From JAZFYD01 sp036443405 (GTDB lineage: Bacteria; Planctomycetota; PLA2): a DNA stretch of 14,825 nt. This document shows, piece after piece, positions 8,626-14,825 of this stretch (position 1 is the first letter of the stretch; the number at the start of each line of letters is the position of its first letter). Below the pieces are notes generated by a model. It saw only the letters and a list, made by a program, of their open reading frames with translations, made no database searches and was not told the origin of the DNA. The position numbers and the translations under genes were made by a program. Where the stretch lies: NCBI GenBank assembly GCA_036443405.1, contig JAZFYD010000040.1:1-14825 (forward strand), given 5' to 3'.

Positions 8626-8964
8626 GTGGCCGCAAGCATCGAACACGAAGACCGTGACGGCGTCCGGTGGATTCTCGTGGACGGGGAGTTGGACTACGTC
8701 GATGCGGACGAAGCCGGCGACGCGATCCTGGCGGCGCTGGACGTCGGGGTGGACGGGGCCGCCGATCACGCCGCTCAGCGGGTCGTGCTTGACCTGAGCG
8801 CGGTCGGGTTCCTCGGGAGTGCCGGAATCCGCATCCTCATTCAGTCCTGGAAGCGTGTCAGCGAGCGCGGCGGCGAGTTCAGCGTGACCGGTATGTCGGC
8901 CACGGCCCAACGCGTTTTTACGACGACCGGGCTGGATGGGATCATCCCGCAACTTGACGAATAG
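8626..8964 (+). CDS. STAS-domain protein (anti-sigma factor antagonist-like), copy 2
   Basis: A 112-residue STAS protein and paralogue of the preceding gene (VRWILVDGELDY at 13-24 against TRWIQLDGELDY). The core RVVLDLSAVGFLGSAGIRILIQSW (52-75) matches the STAS signature. The normal D-S-S/T-G motif reads G64-S65-A66-G67, so the SpoIIAA Ser58 position is Ala, as in copy 1, while the Gly is kept. The C-terminal part (GMSATAQRVFTTTGL) is typical of the anti-sigma antagonist group. The start is GTG 8626, supported by the TAGTCT box. Probably a tandem duplication. What sigma or anti-sigma factor it binds cannot be told from the window. Confidence 0.8.
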   Translation: MAASIEHEDRDGVRWILVDGELDYVDADEAGDAILAALDVGVDGAADHAAQRVVLDLSAVGFLGSAGIRILIQSWKRVSERGGEFSVTGMSATAQRVFTTTGLDGIIPQLDE

Positions 8965-9014
8965 GCGCGGCGCGCGGCCCCTCGCGCTGGTGCGGCGATG
9001 CTTGGCATGCGCGC

Positions 9015-9020
9015 TAATAT
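9015..9020 (+). promoter_or_regulatory. Leaderless-type -10 box TAATAT for isocitrate dehydrogenase
   Basis: TAATAT (five of six matches to TATAAT) is followed by six bases (GCGGGG) and ATG 9027. The six bases are G-rich but too close to the ATG to work well as a Shine-Dalgarno sequence. TTGGCA at 9002 is too near to be its -35. Confidence 0.55.
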
Positions 9021-9026
9021 GCGGGG

Positions 9027-10259
<1,233 letters not shown>

Positions 10260-10274
10260 AGCAGTGTTTTTTGC

Positions 10275-10311
10275 CCAACGGCTGACGCCGTTGGAGCCAC
10301 GCGGCCGTGGC
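10275..10311. repeat. Hairpin repeat, copy 2, plus adjacent second hairpin
   Basis: CCAACGGC / GCCGTTGG with loop TGAC (10275-10294) is copy 2 of the palindromic repeat also found at 2729. A second perfect stem GCCACG / CGTGGC with loop CGGC (10296-10311) follows at once. Neither has a T tract. The pair lies 15 bases after the isocitrate dehydrogenase stop, where a REP/BIME-like element could protect the 3' end of the mRNA. Confidence 0.65.
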
Positions 10312-10329
10312 CTAAGCTTCGACTTTCAG

Positions 10330-10363
10330 ACCCGAGTCCGGTTCCGCTGGGCTCGGGTTTTTT
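10330..10363 (+). terminator. Intrinsic terminator after isocitrate dehydrogenase
   Basis: A stem ACCCGAG (10330-10336) / CTCGGGT (10352-10358) with a 15-base loop is followed by TTTTTT. It ends the dehydrogenase transcript. Between here and about 10572 I see no gene; the small ORFs on either strand have no start signals or family resemblance. Confidence 0.85.
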
Positions 10364-10572
10364 CGTGCTCGACGCAACCTGCGCGCTCTTCACGACCCAT
10401 GCGCGCCACGCGTCGCGCTCTGGCTGGCGCGAAAGCGCTTCCTTGATCTGCGAAAAAATCACCTGACTCCGTATCCTCGAGCCGCGCACGGTCCGCGCTG
10501 AGGGCGCGCACCAGCGCGAGCAGGTCGAGGAAGAGGCGCATGGCGGACCATCATCACCGCAAGCGCCATTGG

Positions 10573-10578
10573 TACGAT
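10573..10578 (+). promoter_or_regulatory. Candidate -10 TACGAT
   Basis: TACGAT ends nine bases before the ATG of a 16-codon ORF at 10588, so the predicted transcript would have a leader of only a few bases. No clear -35 was found. Confidence 0.35.
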
Positions 10579-10587
10579 GGCGTCGGA

Positions 10588-10638
10588 ATGCTTGAATCCA
10601 GAGGGGTGTTTGGGTTTTTGGGGGGGACACGCGAATGA
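10588..10638 (+). CDS. Possible 16-residue leader peptide
   Basis: An ORF reading MLESRGVFGFLGGTRE starts just after a TACGAT box. Its TGA stop overlaps the ATG of the next gene (ATGA, 10635-10638). If expressed, it would couple initiation on a leader-poor mRNA to the main gene. The run of G bases at 10621-10626 falls within it and could alternatively be the ribosome binding site of the main gene. It is too short for coding statistics and could be chance. Confidence 0.3.
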   Translation: MLESRGVFGFLGGTRE

Positions 10639-11756
10639 CACGGTTCTGGTTGATGCACGCGTTCAGCCTTCTCTTGTGCGCGAGCGAGAGCGCGGGTAAG
10701 TACGCCCCCACGACGCTAGCCAAACTTGCCGGCGCCGATGTGATTGCCGTCGGGACGATCATCCGGCTGTCCGCGGATACCTACACCCTTCGTGTCACAG
10801 AGTGGGTGGCCGGCGAGCGCCCCCGTGAGAAGCTCAAGATCCAGCGTTTCGTCGACTGGCAAGATGCCTCGCGAGAGAAGCCCTACGAGATGAACCAGCG
10901 GCTGATGGTCTTCCTCGAGAAGGTCGGAGGGTCCTACCGCGCGCTCGGGGGAGCATGCGAAGGCGAAGTGTTCCTCGAGGACGGTAAGGCCTTTCTCCGG
11001 TTTCCTTTGGTCGACCGCATGACTGAGGCGCACCTCGTCGAGGCGATAGCCGAGCTTCGGGAAACCCGACTGAAGCGTGGTGACGGTGACTATGCCGCGA
11101 ACGCGCGCCGCCTACTGGAAAGCCGGAAGCGCATCGTCCGGGCAGCAACACTCGAGATGCTCGTTCGCGACGCGGCAAAGTGGCGCAAGCCGGGAGTGGA
11201 GGCCCAATTCGGGGAGTTGCTCCTGTTTGCGCTGGCGCATCCCGATGTGGAGGTGCGCGTCACGGCGAGTTGGCTCGGCATGCGGCTGGGGCTGCAGGGT
11301 GCGGAACAATCGGTACTTGGACGTATCGAGGAGCTTGCCGCCTCCGGCCCGGCGAAGGTTCGACCCGCAGCGGCTCTCGCCGCCGCACTCATCGAGCCGG
11401 GTGACGTGCGCCGACATGCGGTCCTGCTGCGCACCGTGGCGGATCCAGCCCTTCCCCTCGACGACCGCCGGGCGGTAGCGGCCGAGATGATCCACGTTGC
11501 GAAGCCGCGAAGGAGCGTCGGGTTGGGAGTGCCTGTGTTGGGGCGCGGGAACGAGGAGACTGCGAGGCCCGCGATGGCCGACCTGCGGAAGCCCGCCGTC
11601 GAGGCGCTGACGGCGATCCAAGACGAAGACGTGTCGATCGGTGTCCTCGCGTATCTGGCGGCGATGTTCGATATCCCCGACCCCGTGCCCGCGAACATCG
11701 GTCCATTGAAGCGCGCGTGGGCAGAGCTCTTCGCGGCGGTAACCGAACGTGATTGA
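10635..11756 (+). CDS. Secreted HEAT-repeat protein of unknown function
   Basis: A 373-residue protein with a signal peptide (residues 1-20, hydrophobic FSLLLCA, likely cleavage after SESA). Residues 26-125 form a beta-rich domain of the type that begins ADVIAVGTIIRL and continues TLRVTEWVAGE, seen in many exported planctomycete and myxobacterial proteins. From about 150 to 365 it is helical, with HEAT-like units (IVRAATLEMLVRDAAKW, HPDVEVRVTASWLGMRLGL, KVRPAAALAAALIEPGD). No catalytic motif is visible; a binding or scaffold role outside the cytoplasm is inferred. ATG 10635 overlaps the stop of a possible leader ORF, and GGGGGG at 10621-10626 may be a ribosome binding site. No clear terminator follows. 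Its architecture resembles the other HEAT proteins in the window, but not enough to call paralogy. Confidence 0.75.
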   Translation: MTRFWLMHAFSLLLCASESAGKYAPTTLAKLAGADVIAVGTIIRLSADTYTLRVTEWVAGERPREKLKIQRFVDWQDASREKPYEMNQRLMVFLEKVGGSYRALGGACEGEVFLEDGKAFLRFPLVDRMTEAHLVEAIAELRETRLKRGDGDYAANARRLLESRKRIVRAATLEMLVRDAAKWRKPGVEAQFGELLLFALAHPDVEVRVTASWLGMRLGLQGAEQSVLGRIEELAASGPAKVRPAAALAAALIEPGDVRRHAVLLRTVADPALPLDDRRAVAAEMIHVAKPRRSVGLGVPVLGRGNEETARPAMADLRKPAVEALTAIQDEDVSIGVLAYLAAMFDIPDPVPANIGPLKRAWAELFAAVTERD

Positions 11757-11843
11757 CGCCTGATGCCCAGCTCCGGCCTGTCCCCCCGAAACCCTGTCTC
11801 TCCTGAAAACCAAATCCCAGCCCTGGCTCGACCAGTGGGAATC

Positions 11844-11887
11844 ACGGTGCCGCGTTACTTACGGTGCCGCTTGCCACGTACGGTGCC
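11844..11887 (+). repeat. Three direct repeats of ACGGTGCC
   Basis: ACGGTGCC occurs at 11844, 11861 and 11880 (spacings 17 and 19). The copies are followed by gcGTTACTT, gcTTGCCACGT and aGTTAACTTTTT, so the flanks are partly alike. The array lies in the 271-base stretch between the stop at 11756 and the vapC end at 12028, where I see no gene. It may be an iterated binding site or the end of a small mobile element. Confidence 0.5.
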
Positions 11888-12027
11888 AGTTAACTTTTTC
11901 CGAAAACCGGCGCGTCGCTCGGACACCGGCTGCGAGGTATTGCCAGCAGATCGTTCGTTTCGAGCCGATGGTGGCTCACGCAGCCGGTCGGCGAAGGAGC
12001 GACCATGACTCCGCAGCCACACGGCAG

Positions 12028-12396
12028 TCAGTGGATGAGTGTGACGCCGGGCAGACCTTCAAAGTCCGCATCAGCCGTGACCAACTCGGCGTGATGCCGA
12101 ACCGCCGTCGCAAGAATGATGGCATCCGCCATCGCAACGCCATGCTCGAGAGACAAGTCGGCCGCCTCGAGCGCGAGGCTCTCCGCGAGAGGCTCGATCA
12201 GGGTTCCGTGCAGCGCCGATACGGACTCGATCGCTCTTTCCTCGCTTATGTCGCGGCGGATCACCTTGTAGATCTCGTAAATCTGTATCACGCTGGTCAC
12301 GAGCGGTTCATCGCCCTCGATGTACGCCGCGAACGCGTCTGCTTTTGGGCGAGCGGCGAGATACTCGATCCATCCGCTCGAGTCTACGAGGATCAA
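12028..12396 (-). CDS. vapC: VapC-like PIN-domain toxin (ribonuclease)
   Basis: A 122-residue PIN-domain protein. VapC toxins cleave specific RNAs such as tRNA or rRNA in a magnesium-dependent way and are held inactive by the cognate VapB. The four expected acidic residues are visible: Asp5 in ILVDSSGWIEYL, Glu41 in IYEIYK, Asp91 in AMADAIILATA and Asp109 in TADADF. Length is normal, so the toxin looks intact. It starts at TTG 12396, sharing bases with the TGA stop of the antitoxin gene (TTGA), so translation is coupled. The target RNA is unknown. Confidence 0.9.
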   Translation of the reverse strand: MILVDSSGWIEYLAARPKADAFAAYIEGDEPLVTSVIQIYEIYKVIRRDISEERAIESVSALHGTLIEPLAESLALEAADLSLEHGVAMADAIILATAVRHHAELVTADADFEGLPGVTLIH

Positions 12397-12602
12397 AGGC
12401 GGTCCTTCTTCTCACGAAGACCCTTGAGCCGCGTTCCGCTCGCGACGCCCCGGAATTCGGCCAGAGGCCGCTCGGGGACCAGGTAGAGGATGCCACCCTT
12501 CTCGATCACGGTGAGCCTTGCCCCGGGCTCCAGATCAAGGCGCTGCCGTACCTCGCGCGGGATAACCAGCTGGTATTTGGTGGACAGCGTGACAGTGTTC
12601 AT
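12393..12602 (-). CDS. vapB: VapB-like AbrB/MazE-type antitoxin
   Basis: A 69-residue protein with an N-terminal AbrB/SpoVT swapped-hairpin DNA-binding domain: VTLSTKYQLVIPREVRQRLDLEPGARLTV at residues 4-32. The C-terminal part (about 45-69, ending in a basic, charged GLREKKDRL) is the usual toxin-wrapping tail. It binds VapC and, as a complex, represses its own promoter in known systems. The start at ATG 12602 adjoins a palindrome with a promoter inside, and the stop overlaps the start of the toxin gene. Confidence 0.9.
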   Translation of the reverse strand: MNTVTLSTKYQLVIPREVRQRLDLEPGARLTVIEKGGILYLVPERPLAEFRGVASGTRLKGLREKKDRL

Positions 12603-12642
12603 GACCTACAAATATCATATCGATCATGGTTGTGTAGGTCGA
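12603..12642 (-). promoter_or_regulatory. vapBC promoter inside a palindromic operator
   Basis: Perfect arms GACCTACA (12603-12610) and TGTAGGTC (12633-12640) enclose 22 AT-rich bases. On the minus strand TCGACC (12642-12637), a 17-base spacer and TATGAT (12619-12614) form a good promoter. The -10 lies between the arms and the -35 overlaps the distal arm. The right-hand arm touches the vapB ATG. This fits autorepression by the VapBC complex. Confidence 0.7.
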
Positions 12643-12741
12643 ATTTCGGGCGGAGAGGCACCTCATTGATACGTTCCGCGGCGCCTGTGTTCCTCGAAGG
12701 CAGAAAAGCTCCACCGGGTACGGATCTAACGGCGGTTTCGG

Positions 12742-12927
12742 TCAGTCCTTACGTGGGACGGAACAAACGCCCGAGGCGTCGTTGGTGGTGGCGGGCGGGT
12801 TCGTCTTGATCGCGCAACTGCTCTTGCGGTCCGGAACCGCCAAGGCGACCAACACACCCACCATCGCGGCGGTCGGGAAATCGACATAGTCCCGAAGGGC
12901 GAAGCCGCCGGCGAGGAACAGGATCAC
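12742..12927 (-). CDS. Small membrane protein, start uncertain (possible nonsense codon)
   Basis: From GTG 12927 the frame gives 61 residues with two hydrophobic segments (VILFLAGGFAL and AAMVGVLVALAV) and a polar, threonine- and asparagine-containing tail with two cysteines. Codons end mostly in G or C, as in real genes here. The same frame continues upstream with a basic stretch (RLSSPRRIAV) to a TGA at 12958-12960. Two codons before that TGA is an ATG (12966) with a TACACT box exactly six bases upstream. The natural start thus appears to be 12966, interrupted at codon 3. Translation from GTG 12927 would still give both membrane segments but without the basic lead. I do not recognise the family. 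Confidence 0.5.
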   Translation of the reverse strand: MILFLAGGFALRDYVDFPTAAMVGVLVALAVPDRKSSCAIKTNPPATTNDASGVCSVPRKD

Positions 12928-12972
12928 GACCGCGATCCGTCTGGGGGACGACAGGCGTCAGAGCATGTTGGA

Positions 12973-12978
12973 AGTGTA
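12973..12978 (-). promoter_or_regulatory. Leaderless-type -10 box TACACT
   Basis: On the minus strand TACACT, then six bases (TCCAAC), then ATG 12966. The geometry matches the other four boxes, yet the ATG is followed by CTC TGA. Confidence 0.45.
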
Positions 12979-13000
12979 GCGCCCGTGGTGGTCCCGGCGC

Positions 13001-13016
13001 GGCCCCATTTCGGGCC
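13001..13016. terminator. Short GC hairpin downstream of the coiled-coil gene
   Basis: GGCCC (13001-13005), loop CATTTC, GGGCC (13012-13016). It lies 18 bases past the end of the minus-strand gene and has no T tract, so it is at best a weak or Rho-assisted terminator. Confidence 0.25.
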
Positions 13017-13033
13017 AGGCGCGTCGACTGTGA

Positions 13034-13642
13034 TCAATCCTGTTTCGCGGCTTTGAGGATCCGGTCCAGTTCTTCGTCGCTCACTTCCTTCACAAAGCCG
13101 TTCGCGAATGCCACGAGTCGGATCTTGTCGGGACCGACGCGTTTGTCCCAGAGCAAGGGTGTTTCCGCGTCCTTTTTCGGTGGCTTCGCTCCGCGGAATC
13201 GGTGGTACGGGAAGAAGTCGTAGTTGTCTGCGGCTCGTTCTTGCGGCGTCGGCCCAACTCCCGTCCGTGCCGATGCGGACAAGTCGATGTCGAGGTCGTC
13301 CGTGAGGTGCTCGTCGCGCCATAGCCTGTAGACGTCGACTGCGCCGTTCTTCATCGGGATCTCGTCGTAGGTCTGCAGGTCAAAGGTCAACATCCCCAGC
13401 CGGCGCTTGTCTTCCGCTCGTTTGCGCACGCTCGGCTCCGCGAGCATGGCTCGCACGCTTTTCTCCCAGCGTGCGAGCACGGGAAGGATGCTCTCTACCT
13501 TGGCGACGCGTTCCTCCAACTGCTCCAGGCGCTTCTCGACACTGGGGGTGTCGGCATCGACGCTTGGCCCGTTGGTCCCCACGATCAGCAACATGACCAA
13601 TGCGCCAACAAGTAAACAACAAGCCTGAGTCGCTGCCTTCAT
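13034..13642 (-). CDS. Secreted coiled-coil protein of unknown function
   Basis: A 202-residue protein. ATG 13642 is chosen because GAGGAG lies eight bases upstream; an upstream TTG at 13666 is in frame but sits above that site. Residues 1-22 (MKAATQACCLLVGALVMLLIVG) are a signal peptide or anchor. Residues 34-70 (VEKRLEQLEERVAKVESIL) form a heptad-like coiled coil. The rest is charged, contains YDFFPYHRFRG near 150, and resembles no enzyme I know; EVSDEELDRILKAAKQD closes the protein. It follows the thioredoxin-like gene by 43 bases on the same strand and is probably co-transcribed with it. An extracytoplasmic function beside that protein is likely; nothing more specific can be said. Confidence 0.75.
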   Translation of the reverse strand: MKAATQACCLLVGALVMLLIVGTNGPSVDADTPSVEKRLEQLEERVAKVESILPVLARWEKSVRAMLAEPSVRKRAEDKRRLGMLTFDLQTYDEIPMKNGAVDVYRLWRDEHLTDDLDIDLSASARTGVGPTPQERAADNYDFFPYHRFRGAKPPKKDAETPLLWDKRVGPDKIRLVAFANGFVKEVSDEELDRILKAAKQD

Positions 13643-13650
13643 CTCACGGA

Positions 13651-13656
13651 CTCCTC
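13651..13656 (-). promoter_or_regulatory. Ribosome binding site GAGGAG
   Basis: GAGGAG lies eight bases before ATG 13642 on the minus strand and decides the start in favour of that codon. Confidence 0.7.
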
Positions 13657-13685
13657 GGGTGCGCAAAGCTTGACCTCGGTTAAGG

Positions 13686-14825
13686 CTACTCCATCGCGTC
13701 CAGAACGCGCTTGAGGTTGATCTCGAATTCCCGCGGACGCTGCCAGCCCACGATCGCGATCTCGGAGTCCAACTCCGCGGTCTCGCCCTTTTCGTTGCGC
13801 ACGAACAGCGGAAAACGAACGGTATTGCCGCCGGGCGTCAGCGGCACGATCGCGGGCCAGCGCGCGACGCCGAGGGTCTCGTAACTGCGCACGAGATCCT
13901 TGCCCGCATCGATCTTCACCAGCAGGAACTTGGACAGGAGCGCGTCGATGCTCTTGTCGCGAAACGTGTAGCGCTCGTACCGATAACTCCAGATCGTGCT
14001 CTCGGTGTAAAAGTGCACGAGCAACGGTTTGCCGGCCTTTTTCGCCGCGGCCTTGGCCTCGTCGAGGGTCATCCGGCTGTTCCACTCGCGCGCGCGTCCG
14101 ATCATCGCGCGCCGTGTGTCGAACTTCCAACGCGTGAGGAAGCGCTCCTCCTCGCGGTCGAAGATCTCCTTGTACCGCCGGTCGACCTCGGCGTAGCGGC
14201 GATTGAGGACCTTCTCCATGGGGATGGTCGGAACGCCAACGCGGACTCGGGCGCGATCGCCGGTCGCGCTGACGTCCTCCACCATGTACGTCTTGCCGTC
14301 GACGCGGAACGGGATGTACGGTTCGCGAAGGAGGAACGTGTCGCTCCAGAACCTCGTCCCGCTCAGGCGACGGTTCCGATCCATGCGCAGCAATACCCAG
14401 CGATCCTTCAGCCCGTTGTAGCTCCCGTCGCCGTCCGCATCGAACAGGAACAGGCCGCGCTCGGCGCCGCCGATGCGCACCCGTCCAAACCGGTGCCGGT
14501 CCAGTACCACCCGCGCCGCCACCTGCTCCGGTACGTAGACCAGTTGCACACGGTGTTCGAACCCGCCGCCGTCGACGCCCTCGAACGTGATGGAGAGCTT
14601 GTCGCTTCCGGAACTCGCGCGTCCCCGCACAGCTCCGGCTTTCGGATCGAACTTGCCGGTTCCGCGGTCGGTGTGCAAGAGCCCCGGGATGCCTGTGCCT
14701 TGGCGCTCCAGAAACAGCAGGCGAAACGTCCGGTCGCCTACCCGCGCCTCGCCGTACCGCGCCGCCTCGGTCACCTCGAAACCGTTCCGTACGTCGCGCG
14801 GGATCGGTTTCCAGACGAGCGGGAG
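13686..14825 (-). CDS. Exported(?) protein with DxDxDG motif and cysteine-less thioredoxin-like domain (5' partial)
   Basis: The frame is open to the right edge, so the N-terminus is missing; GTG 14774 is only an internal candidate. About 379 residues are visible. Counting from that GTG, residues 1-190 are beta-rich and contain FDADGDGSYNGLKD (111-124), a DxDxDG calcium-loop-like motif. Residues 190-230 are charged helix. Residues 231-362 resemble the thioredoxin fold: DEAKAAAKKAGKPLLVHFYTEST, a strand KFLLVKIDAG, and RWPAIV with the expected cis-Pro at 307. The active-site WCxxC is absent: the region after HFYTEST reads IWSYRYERYTF. It is therefore unlikely to be a disulfide oxidoreductase. 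Secretion is inferred from family style, as the signal is outside the window. The coiled-coil gene follows after 43 bases. Confidence 0.75.
   Translation of the reverse strand, partial: LPLVWKPIPRDVRNGFEVTEAARYGEARVGDRTFRLLFLERQGTGIPGLLHTDRGTGKFDPKAGAVRGRASSGSDKLSITFEGVDGGGFEHRVQLVYVPEQVAARVVLDRHRFGRVRIGGAERGLFLFDADGDGSYNGLKDRWVLLRMDRNRRLSGTRFWSDTFLLREPYIPFRVDGKTYMVEDVSATGDRARVRVGVPTIPMEKVLNRRYAEVDRRYKEIFDREEERFLTRWKFDTRRAMIGRAREWNSRMTLDEAKAAAKKAGKPLLVHFYTESTIWSYRYERYTFRDKSIDALLSKFLLVKIDAGKDLVRSYETLGVARWPAIVPLTPGGNTVRFPLFVRNEKGETAELDSEIAIVGWQRPREFEINLKRVLDAME

Noticed and set aside
9002..9007. TTGGCA as -35 of the isocitrate dehydrogenase promoter
   Set aside because: It is only seven bases from the TAATAT box, too close to act as a -35.
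12955..12960. TGA read as a sense codon throughout the genome
   Set aside because: Several intact genes in the window end at TGA at their expected family length (P5C dehydrogenase, C45-family gene), so the standard code applies.
13643..13666. TTG 13666 as start of the coiled-coil gene
   Set aside because: GAGGAG lies between it and ATG 13642 at ideal spacing for the ATG, and the signal peptide begins at the ATG.

Overview
This is a G+C-rich chromosomal window that reads like a planctomycete, probably an uncultured one. The lineage is inferred from gene style and not from a marker gene. The clues are several secreted or membrane-anchored proteins of unknown function, three proteins with HEAT-like helical repeats, a lysine/alanine-rich histone H1-like tail, and few long operons. 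No rRNA, tRNA, CRISPR array, transposase gene or phage gene was seen.

Layout. Positions 2-1480 (+) hold the 3' part of a HEAT-repeat protein with a very basic tail. Next come a C45-type Ntn-hydrolase (1527-2708) and a translationally coupled secreted HEAT-like protein (2705-3697). These converge on, and overlap by 44 bp, a large membrane-anchored metallopeptidase-like gene on the minus strand (5591-3654). It is divergent from 1-pyrroline-5-carboxylate dehydrogenase (5663-7213). A bidirectional terminator separates that gene from a Bax-inhibitor-1 family membrane protein (8002-7313, minus). Two tandem STAS-domain proteins (8277-8582 and 8626-8964) and NADP-type isocitrate dehydrogenase (9027-10259) follow. 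The intergenic stretch after it carries two hairpins, an intrinsic terminator and a possible leader peptide, and leads into a secreted HEAT-repeat protein (10635-11756). The right end is all minus strand: a vapBC toxin-antitoxin pair (12602-12028) with a palindromic operator, a small membrane protein with a TGA near its apparent start, a secreted coiled-coil protein, and a partial protein with a thioredoxin-like domain that lacks the redox cysteines.

Common threads. The clearest window-wide signal is regulatory. Five genes on both strands have a TANNNT -10-like hexamer ending exactly six bases before the start codon, the geometry expected of leaderless transcripts. Genes without it have a good Shine-Dalgarno sequence, are coupled to an upstream gene, or have a -10 candidate a few bases further away. 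A second signal is a hairpin repeat found at two places 7.5 kb apart. Over 21 bases the copies differ at two positions only, and those two positions pair with each other.

Metabolically, the two confident enzymes (P5C dehydrogenase and isocitrate dehydrogenase) both sit around the glutamate/2-oxoglutarate node, but they are not in one operon. I found no evidence for a defence island or a biosynthetic cluster. The most novel material is the leaderless-promoter pattern, the covarying hairpin, and several family members that appear to have lost their signature residues (STAS phosphoacceptor, BI-1 aspartates, thioredoxin cysteines).
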